Source of the DNA: JBOGXB01 sp050694215 | GTDB lineage: Bacteria > Actinomycetota > CADDZG01 > WHSQ01 | Assembly: GCA_050694215.1 (NCBI GenBank) | Contig: JBOGXB010000029.1 | Coordinates: forward strand, 1 to 23,201 | Direction of reading: 5' to 3' | DNA length: 23,201 nt | In this document: positions 1-6,543 of the stretch, one piece after another | How the letters are laid out: every line of letters starts with the position of its first letter | Numbering within the stretch: position 1 is the stretch's first letter | Program-made: the position numbers and the translations under genes | The notes under the pieces: generated by a model | Database searches by the model: none | What the model was told of the DNA's origin: nothing | Seen by the model: the letters and a program-made list of their open reading frames with translations, nothing else

Positions 1-2
1 GT

Positions 3-971
3 CGCGTGGCGACCGATCACTTCCCTTTCCTGGTGGAGACTGGTGAGGACGAGAACCTTCGGCGCGTGCTCAGCGGCGACTCGCCCATATCCCGAGATCG
101 ACCTTACGTGATCACCCAGACCCGACGGGAGGGGTTCTACGAAGCGCACTACGCACCTCTGCTCTCGGATACGGGAGAGGTCGTGGGTGGACTTGCGATC
201 GTGCGCGACGTAACGGATCGACTGAATCTGGAGCGCGAGCGGGGAGAAGCCTTCGGGCGAGAGCAGAGAGCTAGACGAGCCGCGGAGGAAGCCAGGAAGG
301 AGTCGGACTCCTTCCTCTACTCGGTATCCCATGACCTGAACGGACCGCTCATCTCGATCGCAGGGTTCGTGGACTATCTCGAGGGCGACCTCGACGACCG
401 GCTGTCGGACGAAAGCCGTTTCTTCATCGACAGGATCTCATCCAACGTCTCTTTCTTGCGAGGCGTAATCCGAGACCTGCTGGACCTCTCGCGAGTAGGT
501 CGCCTCGAGACGCGAGCCGAGGAGGTCGACCTCAACGCGCTGCTCGAGATCCTCACAGCCGAGATGCGAGCCGGATTCTCCAGGCTTTCGGTTGACGCGG
601 ACGAGCTCCCGCGCGTTCGGATGAACCCCGTGCGGACGCGGCGGCTCTTCGCCAATCTGTTGGAGAACTCGGTGAAGCACTCGGACTCCCCGGATGTGCA
701 GGTGAGGGTATCGGCGCAGCCATCCGGTAAGGGGTTCGTGACGGTTAGCGTGGCCGATCGGGGGCCGGGAATCCCTGCCGCGGACCGAGAGAGCGTCTTT
801 GACGTCTTCCATCGATTGAGGCCGGGTGACCAGGGGGGCACAGGGATGGGACTCGCGATCTGCAAGAGGATCGTTGAATCGGTTGGCGGGAGGATCTGGA
901 TCGCGGATACGGACGCGGGGACGGACGTGAGGATGACGCTCCCGGTGACGGACAAAGCCATCGGGCGATGA
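3..971 (+). CDS. PAS-containing sensor histidine kinase, 5' end outside the window
   Basis: Two-component sensor kinase that autophosphorylates on histidine and passes phosphate to a response regulator not seen here. The frame is open to the left edge, so the N-terminus is missing; the GTG at 6 is only the first start-like codon. Numbering from that GTG: the tail of a PAS/PAC domain ending at VRDVTDR (about 67-72), a coiled linker (73-100), the HisKA H-box SVSHDLNGPL with His109, N-box LLENSVKHS (Asn221), G1 box DRGPGI (251-256), and G2 box GGTGMGL (278-284). All motifs needed for catalysis are present. No transmembrane segment is visible in the part seen, so it could be soluble or have upstream sensor domains. 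The H-box resembles phytochrome-type (COG4251) kinases. Its stop overlaps an ATG (ATGA, 968-971), but the next gene probably starts later. Confidence 0.9.
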   Translation, partial: RVATDHFPFLVETGEDENLRRVLSGDSPISRDRPYVITQTRREGFYEAHYAPLLSDTGEVVGGLAIVRDVTDRLNLERERGEAFGREQRARRAAEEARKESDSFLYSVSHDLNGPLISIAGFVDYLEGDLDDRLSDESRFFIDRISSNVSFLRGVIRDLLDLSRVGRLETRAEEVDLNALLEILTAEMRAGFSRLSVDADELPRVRMNPVRTRRLFANLLENSVKHSDSPDVQVRVSAQPSGKGFVTVSVADRGPGIPAADRESVFDVFHRLRPGDQGGTGMGLAICKRIVESVGGRIWIADTDAGTDVRMTLPVTDKAIGR

Positions 972-1024
972 CGTCGCCCACTACGGCCACGAGTCAACCT
1001 CCCCTGAAGGAGGGCTGGTACTTG

Positions 1025-1576
1025 ATGAGCACGCAGGACCTCGAGCGCGAGCTGGCGCGCTGGCGCGGAGATCGCTCGCGGCCGCCGAGCAATGTGCTGA
1101 AGATCACGACAGAGGAGGCCATCGCCTACCGTAGTCGTGGGAATCTTCCCGACGATAAGGGGAGGTCGCTGCGCCTCGTCCTCCTCGTGGAAGACAGAGA
1201 CGATCTCGAGGAGCTCGCGCGCAAGAGACTCATCTGGGAGCCCGACTATCACAGCGCTCCCGCCTGGCGGCGGGAGGGATCACGGCCCGTAAACGTGGTG
1301 CCGTTGCGCCCGCCGGGACGGGTCTCGACCGAGGCCCCGTGGTGGGAGATGCCCGGCGTGAAGGAGCTGGACCAGGAATGGAGTGCCCACGGCACCGTCG
1401 CGGGCTTGAAGACACCTGCGGAGCTCAGAGGGTTCGTCTACAAGACGGTGCTCGCGCTGCGCGCCGCGGGCAAGCAGATAACCCCGGATGCGGTAGCGGA
1501 TTCGATCTCCCGGTGGCTGCCCCACGAGGAGGCCGAGCGGATCCGCGCCGAGCTCAAACAAGCACAGAGGGCTTGA
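1025..1576 (+). CDS. Uncharacterised 183-aa soluble protein following the kinase
   Basis: I do not recognise a family. The frame is open from an ATG at 968 that overlaps the kinase stop, but a strong Shine-Dalgarno (GAAGGAGGG, 1006-1014) sits 10 nt before the ATG at 1025, so I chose the later start. The protein is charged and has no signal peptide or membrane segment. The first part carries an Arg/Glu-rich helix (ELARWRGD). The middle is rich in Pro and Trp (EAPWWEMPG). The last 50 residues look helical (TPAELRGFVYKTVLALRAAGKQ, then SRWLPHEEAERIRAELKQ) and could form a small helical bundle. Being 54 nt behind the kinase, it is probably co-transcribed and may be a partner or output protein, but nothing in the sequence proves that. 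Confidence 0.7.
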   Translation: MSTQDLERELARWRGDRSRPPSNVLKITTEEAIAYRSRGNLPDDKGRSLRLVLLVEDRDDLEELARKRLIWEPDYHSAPAWRREGSRPVNVVPLRPPGRVSTEAPWWEMPGVKELDQEWSAHGTVAGLKTPAELRGFVYKTVLALRAAGKQITPDAVADSISRWLPHEEAERIRAELKQAQRA

Positions 1577-1582
1577 GTTGAA

Positions 1583-1608
1583 GAGGACCGGCCTGTCGGC
1601 CGGCCCTC
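1583..1608. terminator. Hairpin terminator between convergent genes
   Basis: GAGG-A-CCGGCC, loop TGTC, GGCCGG-C-CCTC: a 10-bp stem with a single A/C mismatch and a 4-nt loop, followed on the + strand by GCTTTCG. It lies between the stop at 1576 (+) and the stop at 1633 (-), so it may serve both directions. The T-run is short, so efficiency is uncertain. Confidence 0.65.
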
Positions 1609-1632
1609 GCTTTCGTTATCGGGTGCGCTTGG

Positions 1633-2094
1633 TTATTTCTTGGGCTGCTCGACCTGGCCCCGCCAGGCTCCGGTCTCGCGTCCTCGCTCCTCGATGAACT
1701 CCTTGAACTTCTCCAAGTCGCCCTTCACGCGCCTGCTCACGACGCCGAGCACGTCAGCGGCCTTCTCCTTTAAGCCCTCGGGCTCGAACTCCATCTGGAG
1801 CATGACGCGGGAGCGGTTCTCGTCGAGGTAGTGGAACGTAACCACACCCGCGTTCCTGGCGCCGTCCACGTTCGTCCACGCGACCCGCTCGTCGGGTTTC
1901 TGCTCCGTGATCTTGGCGTCCCATTCAAGGTGCTGACCGGCGATCTCCGCGACCCAGTGGATCGTGGTGTCGTCGATCTGGATGACCTTCTCGACTCCCT
2001 CCATGAACTGTGGGAACTCTTCGAACTGGGTCCACTGGTTGTATGCGGTCCTCACCGGGACGTCGACTTCGATCGAATACTCGGTTACCGACAT
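1633..2094 (-). CDS. SRPBCC (START/Bet v1-like) family protein
   Basis: A 153-aa protein of the SRPBCC superfamily (polyketide cyclase/dehydrase type, COG5637-like), a helix-grip fold that holds a hydrophobic ligand. The family hallmarks are visible: the opening strand EYSIEVDVPVRTAYNQWTQFEEFPQFM with the W-x-F-EEFPxFM signature (about residues 5-31), central strands with WDAKITEQKPDERVAW, then VTFHYL and VMLQMEFEP, and a long C-terminal helix DLEKFKEFIEERG. The ligand and reaction cannot be read from the sequence. Many actinobacterial relatives are annotated only as SRPBCC or cyclase family. The start is the ATG at 2094, preceded by AGGAGG 5 nt upstream; an in-frame GTG at 2100 overlaps that ribosome site and is rejected. 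It is monocistronic, divergent from topoisomerase IB and convergent with the preceding gene. Confidence 0.85.
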   Translation of the reverse strand: MSVTEYSIEVDVPVRTAYNQWTQFEEFPQFMEGVEKVIQIDDTTIHWVAEIAGQHLEWDAKITEQKPDERVAWTNVDGARNAGVVTFHYLDENRSRVMLQMEFEPEGLKEKAADVLGVVSRRVKGDLEKFKEFIEERGRETGAWRGQVEQPKK

Positions 2095-2212
2095 AAGCAC
2101 CTCCTAGAAGACCTTTTCCTTCGAACTCCATTCCTACCCACCGAGCGAGACACGAAATCAGGCGTTTGCTCGGATGTGTGACCGGCACCGACGCGGGGTA
2201 GAGGGGACGCTT

Positions 2213-3310
2213 ATGGGGACCCTTGAGCGCATAGGCGGTAAGAAACGCACGTTTAGACTGCGTCGCGTCGACTGCGCCGTGCCCGGGATAACCCGACGCC
2301 GGCGGGGACGTGGTTTCGAATACCTCGATTTAGAGGGAAACCGGATCGACGATCCCGATGTCCTACAGCGGATAAAGGACCTCGTTATTCCACCGGCGTG
2401 GAAGCACGTATGGATCTGTCCCGAGCCCATGGGCCACCTGCAGGCCGTCGGTGTGGATGCTGCGGGGCGCAAGCAGTATCTCTATCACCAGCGCTGGCGA
2501 GAACGACGCGATCAGGAGAAGTTCGACCGCATGATCGACTTCGCTCGCGTCCTTCCCGAGGTCCGTCGTGTTACGGATCGCCACCTCGTGCTCGGAGGGA
2601 TGCCCCGTGAGCGAGCGCTGGCATGCTCGGTGCGTCTGCTGGATCACGGCTTCTTTCGTGTCGGCGGTGAGAGCTATGCGGAATCCAACGACAGCTACGG
2701 ACTCGCGACGATCCTGAAGGAGCACGTGCGCCTCGAGGGCAGGGAGGTCGTCTTCGAGTACGTGGCCAAGGGTGGTCAGGAGCGCTTGCACTCTGTGGTC
2801 GACCCGGCCGTATTCAAGGTTGTCAGGGCCCTGAAGAAGCGCCGGTCGGGCGGCCCGGAGCTCCTCGCGTACAAGGCCAACGGCCGATGGCACGACGTGA
2901 GATCGGCCGATATCAACCTCTACCTCAAGGACATCTCGGGAGATGAGCACTCCGCGAAGTCCTTCCGCACCTGGCACGCGACCGTTCTGGCGGCGCGGGC
3001 ACTAGCCGTCTCGACCGAAGCACTCACGTCCAAGTCCGCTCGTAAGAGGGCCATCACGCGCGCGTGCACGGAGGTCGCTCACTACCTCGGGAACACACCC
3101 GCGGTGTGCCGGAAGTCGTACGTCGATCCGCGCGTGATCGACCGCTTCGAGTCCGGCGTCACGATTGCACCGACTCTGGAGCTGCTCGCTCGAGAGGAAC
3201 ACGACGAGCCGTCGCTCCAGCGCACCTTCGAGGAAGCCGTACTGGACCTTCTCGAAGGAAACACATCTTCCGACTCGATCGAGAGATTGAGGCTCAAGAA
3301 AGTCAGCTAG
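2213..3310 (+). CDS. DNA topoisomerase IB (bacterial, poxvirus-type)
   Basis: Relaxes positive and negative supercoils by cutting one strand through a 3'-phosphotyrosine link; acts on the chromosome. Numbered from the ATG at 2213 (365 aa), the catalytic set is visible: Arg149 in FFRVGG, Lys186 in EYVAKGGQ, Arg252 in KSFRTWHAT, Asn294 in LGNTPAVC and nucleophile Tyr303 in RKSYVDPRV. Asn at the fourth position, where eukaryal and poxviral enzymes have His, matches what is known for Deinococcus TopIB, and the spacings are nearly the same. The N-terminal domain includes VIPPAWKHVWICP and a GHLQAVGVDAAGRKQYLYH motif typical of the family. The start at 2213 has GAGGGG 6 nt upstream; an in-frame ATG at 2174 would add 13 residues. 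It is divergent from the SRPBCC gene and alone in its transcription unit. Confidence 0.95.
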   Translation: MGTLERIGGKKRTFRLRRVDCAVPGITRRRRGRGFEYLDLEGNRIDDPDVLQRIKDLVIPPAWKHVWICPEPMGHLQAVGVDAAGRKQYLYHQRWRERRDQEKFDRMIDFARVLPEVRRVTDRHLVLGGMPRERALACSVRLLDHGFFRVGGESYAESNDSYGLATILKEHVRLEGREVVFEYVAKGGQERLHSVVDPAVFKVVRALKKRRSGGPELLAYKANGRWHDVRSADINLYLKDISGDEHSAKSFRTWHATVLAARALAVSTEALTSKSARKRAITRACTEVAHYLGNTPAVCRKSYVDPRVIDRFESGVTIAPTLELLAREEHDEPSLQRTFEEAVLDLLEGNTSSDSIERLRLKKVS

Positions 3311-3363
3311 CGCCCCGTCTCGAACGCTTCGCTCTTGACTCGAGAAGGGTTGTCGAACTGGGG

Positions 3364-3395
3364 CTGTCAGACAGTTGTCTGACAGTTGTCAGACA
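3364..3395. repeat. Triple alternating 9-bp palindromic repeat, probable operator
   Basis: Three copies of TGTCNGACA at 3365-3373, 3376-3384 and 3387-3395, exactly 11 bp apart and separated by GT. Copies 1 and 3 read TGTCAGACA and copy 2 reads TGTCTGACA, so each neighbouring pair is a perfect inverted repeat (10 bp for copies 1/2). Each unit is itself TGTC-N-GACA, the half-site geometry of many dimeric helix-turn-helix repressors; FadR-subfamily GntR regulators are one known class with similar sites. It sits 71 bp before the EamA exporter start and 54 bp after topoisomerase IB. No regulator gene is adjacent. A cruciform or RNA hairpin role is an alternative. Confidence 0.7.
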
Positions 3396-3431
3396 AGGGT
3401 CGCCCGCGACACCGGCTCGGCAATACCTCTG

Positions 3432-3459
3432 ATGACACTCGATCGCCAACCGGTAGCGT
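3432..3459 (+). promoter_or_regulatory. Predicted leaderless promoter of the EamA gene
   Basis: ATGACA (3432-3437) as -35, a 16-bp spacer, then TAGCGT (3454-3459) as -10. The GTG at 3466 begins 6 nt after the -10, with no Shine-Dalgarno, so the transcript probably starts at the start codon itself. Confidence 0.5.
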
Positions 3460-3465
3460 ACCGAC

Positions 3466-4353
3466 GTGGAACAACGACGTACGCCTCTGCCCGAGCTGTC
3501 GCTTGTCGCCATCTGCGCGATCTGGGGCCTTACCTTCGTGATGGTTCAGGACGCCGTCGAGGTCTTCCCCGTCATGACCTTCTTGGCGTACAGGTTCCTG
3601 CCCGCAGCCGCGATCGTCGGCGTGTTCTCGCTGCGAGGCCTGCGCTCTCTATCCCCGGACGGATGGCGCGACGGATTAGTGATGGGCGCGTTTCTCACGG
3701 GGGGTTACGTATTCCAGACCCTCGGTCTCGAGCGAACGAGCGCCGCGAACGCAGGATTCATAACGGGGTTGTTCGTCGTGCTAACGCCCGTGCTGGGAGC
3801 GCTCCTCTTACGGCATGAAGCCGGGAGGCAGACCTGGACGGCCGCAGCCGTTTCCGCGGTGGGTCTGTACTTGCTCTCGGGGGCCGGGGGAGATGTCAAC
3901 CTGGTCGGCGACGGCCTCGTCTTCCTATGCTCTTGCTCCTTCGCCCTCCACATCCTGGCGACCGACCGGGCGGCCCGAAGGCATCACCTTGGGGCGCTGC
4001 TCGCGGTGCAGCTCGGGGTGTGCGGGCTGTTCTCCCTCGTCGTCGCCATCGCCGGAGGGGATCTGAGCTTCCCTCGCTCGGCCACCGTGTGGAGCGCCCT
4101 TGCCGTCACGTCGCTGCTCGCCAGCGCCCTCGCCTTCTTCGTCCAGACCTATGCACAGCGCCATGCGTCCCCGGCACGGACGGCGTTGATCCTGACGAGC
4201 GAGCCCGTCTTCGCCGGCATGTTCGCCTACCTGCTCCAGGGGGAAACGCTGGATCCGTTCGGGTGGCTCGGAGCCGGCCTCATCATGGCGGCGATCGTCG
4301 GCGTCGAGCTGGTGCCGCACCTGAGGCCTCTGCGCCCCCTCCCCGAGGGCTGA
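3466..4353 (+). CDS. EamA/DMT-family exporter
   Basis: A 295-aa inner-membrane protein of the drug/metabolite transporter superfamily, made of two five-helix EamA repeats (about residues 10-140 and 150-288). The first helix carries the family's aromatic motif AICAIWGLTFVMV. The end of repeat 1 has TSAANAGFITGLFVVLTPVLGALL, and the second repeat has the matching SPARTALILTSEPVFAGMFAYLL (the ...EPVFA...LLGE type), followed by GWLGAGLIMAAIVGVEL. Substrates of such proteins are usually amino acids, nucleosides or toxic metabolites and cannot be told here. The GTG start has no Shine-Dalgarno, and a TANNNT box 6 nt upstream suggests a leaderless message. The upstream triple palindrome suggests tight control by a repressor encoded elsewhere. 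Confidence 0.88.
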   Translation: MEQRRTPLPELSLVAICAIWGLTFVMVQDAVEVFPVMTFLAYRFLPAAAIVGVFSLRGLRSLSPDGWRDGLVMGAFLTGGYVFQTLGLERTSAANAGFITGLFVVLTPVLGALLLRHEAGRQTWTAAAVSAVGLYLLSGAGGDVNLVGDGLVFLCSCSFALHILATDRAARRHHLGALLAVQLGVCGLFSLVVAIAGGDLSFPRSATVWSALAVTSLLASALAFFVQTYAQRHASPARTALILTSEPVFAGMFAYLLQGETLDPFGWLGAGLIMAAIVGVELVPHLRPLRPLPEG

Positions 4354-4367
4354 CCCCCAGCCCTTTT
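4346..4367 (+). terminator. Rho-independent terminator overlapping the EamA stop codon
   Basis: AGGGCTG (4346-4352), loop ACCCC, CAGCCCT (4358-4364), then TTT C. The 7-bp stem is perfect. The stop TGA (4351-4353) lies in the stem and loop, so the terminator uses the last codons of the gene. It isolates the exporter from the SOS promoter that follows. Confidence 0.8.
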
Positions 4368-4446
4368 CTGCTAACTCAAGAACAAATGCGGGCCTTTCCA
4401 GCGCGTGAAAACGATGGGCCTGGTCTAGCGCAGAGCAGAGGGGACT

Positions 4447-4474
4447 TTCGACTATCGAACATATGTTCTAGTAT
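4447..4474 (+). promoter_or_regulatory. Leaderless promoter of the radical SAM gene
   Basis: TTCGAC (4447-4452) as a weak -35, a 16-bp spacer, and TAGTAT (4469-4474) as -10. The ATG at 4481 begins 6 nt after the -10. The LexA box fills the spacer and touches the -10, so bound LexA would block RNA polymerase directly. Confidence 0.6.
4455..4470. promoter_or_regulatory. LexA binding site (SOS box)
   Basis: TCGAACATATGTTCTA. The inner 12 bp (4457-4468, GAAC-ATAT-GTTC) is a perfect palindrome. It matches the Gram-positive box CGAAC-N4-GTTC and the mycobacterial form TCGAAC-N4-GTTCGA at all but one base of the half-sites. Its place between -35 and -10 is the expected one for LexA repression. Confidence 0.85.
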
Positions 4475-4480
4475 CGGAGC

Positions 4481-6529
4481 ATGGGCAACGAGGCACTGTT
4501 CGAGCTCAGGCGCCGGACCTTCGAGACGCCGCACTTCCGCGGGATCGAGTTCATCGAGGCCGAGGCGAAGTCGATCATCAACCACGTCCCCGGCAACTAC
4601 CTGCCGTTCAACTGGACGATCAACCCTTATCGCGGATGCAGCCATGGGTGCTCGTACTGCCTAGAGGGCGAGACGCCGATCCTGATGGCCGATGGCCGAA
4701 CGAAGCCCCTGGCCGACGTCCGTCCCGGCGACCGCATCTACGGGACGCGCTTCGACGGGAAGTACAGGCGTTACGTGACCACCGAGGTTCTCGATCACTG
4801 GTCGACCGTCCGGAACGCGTACAGGGTCCGCCTCGAGGACGGGACCGAGCTGATCGCGAGCGGCGACCACAGGTTTCTCGCAAGCCATCGCGGGTGGAAG
4901 CACGTCATCAATACGCCTCGAGGGCAGGTCGATCGTGCGCATCTGACACTCAATGACGAGATGCTTGGCTTTGGAGCATTTGCGGCCCCTCCCAATCACA
5001 ACGAGAGTTATCAGCAAGGCTACCTGTGCGGCATGATTCGCGGCGATGCATACATCGCATCACGCTCCTACTTCCGTGTGCGCAGTGGCAGGTTCGGAGT
5101 AGACGAACAGCATCACTTCCGCCTCGCCCTCGCCGATCTCGAAGGCCTACGACGATCGCGGGAGTTCCTCCGGGCCTTCGATGTCGGCACGAGCGAGTCC
5201 CTCTTTCAGGCCGCTGCCGGTGATCGCAGGGCGGTTCACGCGATTCGCAATCACAACCGAGTGGGAGTCGCAGCGATCAGATCGCTCATCGAGTGGCCGA
5301 ACGATCCAAGTGACGACTGGTGCAAGGGTTTTCTAGCCGGAATCTTCGATGCGGAGGGGTCCTTCAGCCAAGGGATCTGGCGGATATCCAACACTGATCC
5401 GGAAGTCATAGATCGAATCAAGACCTGCCTCACCCGGTTTGGCTTCTCTTTCGTCCTCGAAGCGCCGAAGAGACGTGAGGGCTTGAAGCCCATCACATGC
5501 GTGCGCATGCTCGGCGAGCTGCACGAGAAGCTTCGCTTCTTTCACACCGTCGACCCGGCGATCACCCGGAAGCGAACTATCGATGGGTTCGCCATCAAGA
5601 ACAAGGCACAGCTCAGGGTGGTTTCCGTGGAGGACCTCGGAGTCGAGATGCCCATGTACGACATCACGACCGGTACGGGCGACTTCATCGCGAACGGGGT
5701 GGTGAGCCACAACTGCTTCGCTCGCGTCACTCACACCTACATGGACATGAACGCGGGACGCGACTTCGAGAGCAAGATCGTCGTAAAGGTCAACGCGCCC
5801 GATTTGCTGCCCAAGGAGCTGAGGGCGAAACGTTGGAAGGGCGAGCACATCGCGATGGGGACCGCAACCGACCCCTACCAGCGCGCAGAGGGTCGCTACA
5901 AGCTGATGCCTCGGATCATCGAGACGCTCACTCAGTTCCGCAACCCGTTCTCGATCCTCACCAAGGGCACGCTGATACTCCGGGACCTCGACCTGCTCGC
6001 CGACGCGGCCCAAAGGATGGAGGTTTCCACGGCGCTGTCCATCGGAACTCTCGATGAGGACGCATGGGCAAAGAGCGAGCCGGGCACGCCTCCCCCACGG
6101 GCCCGGATCGAGGCAGTCGCGAAGTTGAACGACGCAGGCGTCCCTTGCGGGGTGATGATCGCCCCCGTCCTGCCCGGCATCTCGGACTCGCCCGAGCAGA
6201 TCAAGGAGGTAGTGGCGGCCGCGATCGACGCCGGTGCGACCCACGTCTCTCCGATCCTGCTTCACCTACGACCGGTCGTGAAGGACGTCTACATGGAATG
6301 GCTCGAGCGGACCTACCCGGACCTCGTGCCTCGCTACAAAGAGATGTACGCCCGTTCTGCCTACGCGTCCTCTGCCCACAAGCGGGCATTGAGCGAGGAG
6401 GTCCGTGATGCAATCGACGCCGCCGGCGGCGTGCGACCGCCACCCACAGCGCGAGCCTCCGCGCGGTGGCGGGGTCGCGCCGGACGGGAAGCCGAGCGTC
6501 TGAAGACCGAGCAGCTGGCCCTGCTCTAG
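4481..6529 (+). CDS. Rv2578c-like radical SAM enzyme (spore photoproduct lyase family) interrupted by an intein
   Basis: A 682-aa precursor: N-extein 1-59, intein 60-411, C-extein 412-682; the spliced enzyme is 330 aa, close to the usual length of the family. The radical SAM motif CxxxCxxC is Cys53, Cys57 and, after splicing, Cys412, giving GCSHGCSYCFARVTH. In the precursor the intein's own Cys60 occupies the third position. The host protein resembles the SplB/COG1533 group: the N-terminus NYLPFNWTINPYRGCSHGC, then GTATDPYQRAE, LTKGTLILRDLDLL, PVLPGISDS and a basic C-terminus. SplB cleaves spore photoproduct thymine dimers; Rv2578c relatives have no proven reaction, but I recall the mycobacterial gene being listed in the LexA regulon. 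The LexA box directly upstream fits a DNA-damage role. It ends 14 bp before the convergent htpX stop, with no terminator seen. Confidence 0.9.
   Translation: MGNEALFELRRRTFETPHFRGIEFIEAEAKSIINHVPGNYLPFNWTINPYRGCSHGCSYCLEGETPILMADGRTKPLADVRPGDRIYGTRFDGKYRRYVTTEVLDHWSTVRNAYRVRLEDGTELIASGDHRFLASHRGWKHVINTPRGQVDRAHLTLNDEMLGFGAFAAPPNHNESYQQGYLCGMIRGDAYIASRSYFRVRSGRFGVDEQHHFRLALADLEGLRRSREFLRAFDVGTSESLFQAAAGDRRAVHAIRNHNRVGVAAIRSLIEWPNDPSDDWCKGFLAGIFDAEGSFSQGIWRISNTDPEVIDRIKTCLTRFGFSFVLEAPKRREGLKPITCVRMLGELHEKLRFFHTVDPAITRKRTIDGFAIKNKAQLRVVSVEDLGVEMPMYDITTGTGDFIANGVVSHNCFARVTHTYMDMNAGRDFESKIVVKVNAPDLLPKELRAKRWKGEHIAMGTATDPYQRAEGRYKLMPRIIETLTQFRNPFSILTKGTLILRDLDLLADAAQRMEVSTALSIGTLDEDAWAKSEPGTPPPRARIEAVAKLNDAGVPCGVMIAPVLPGISDSPEQIKEVVAAAIDAGATHVSPILLHLRPVVKDVYMEWLERTYPDLVPRYKEMYARSAYASSAHKRALSEEVRDAIDAAGGVRPPPTARASARWRGRAGREAERLKTEQLALL
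4658..5713 (+). other. In-frame 352-aa intein with LAGLIDADG homing endonuclease
   Basis: This self-splicing element begins with Cys60 (block A: CLEGETPILMADG, then VRPGDRIYG). It has block B around ELIASGDHRFL with His130, block F MYDITTGTGDFIANG, and block G VVSHN ending in His410-Asn411, followed by the +1 nucleophile Cys412. The usual block B Thr is Ser here (SGDH). The middle holds a DOD endonuclease: motif 1 YLCGMIRGDAY (181-191, acidic residue Asp189) and motif 2 FLAGIFDAEGS (284-294, acidic residue Glu292), so both catalytic acids remain and homing may still work. All splicing residues are intact. The endonuclease part looks slightly less GC-rich than its host, which fits lateral arrival. 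The insertion site is the codon boundary just before the third cluster cysteine. Confidence 0.95.
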
Positions 6530-6543
6530 CCGGTCGCGACGAT

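Noticed and set aside
3307..3350. Terminator after topoisomerase IB (TCTCGA...TCGAGA)
   Set aside because: A 6-bp stem with a long loop and no T-run; not convincing.
3364..3395. CRISPR array
   Set aside because: The units are 9 bp with 2-bp spacers, far too short, and no cas gene is near.
4658..5713. Insertion sequence or frameshifted gene inside the radical SAM gene
   Set aside because: The insert is in frame, has no terminal inverted repeats or target duplication, and carries complete intein splicing blocks.
5333..6265. 310-aa open frame on the minus strand
   Set aside because: Antisense to the intein and radical SAM C-extein; no motif, and low-complexity Arg/Asp/Leu content typical of a shadow frame.
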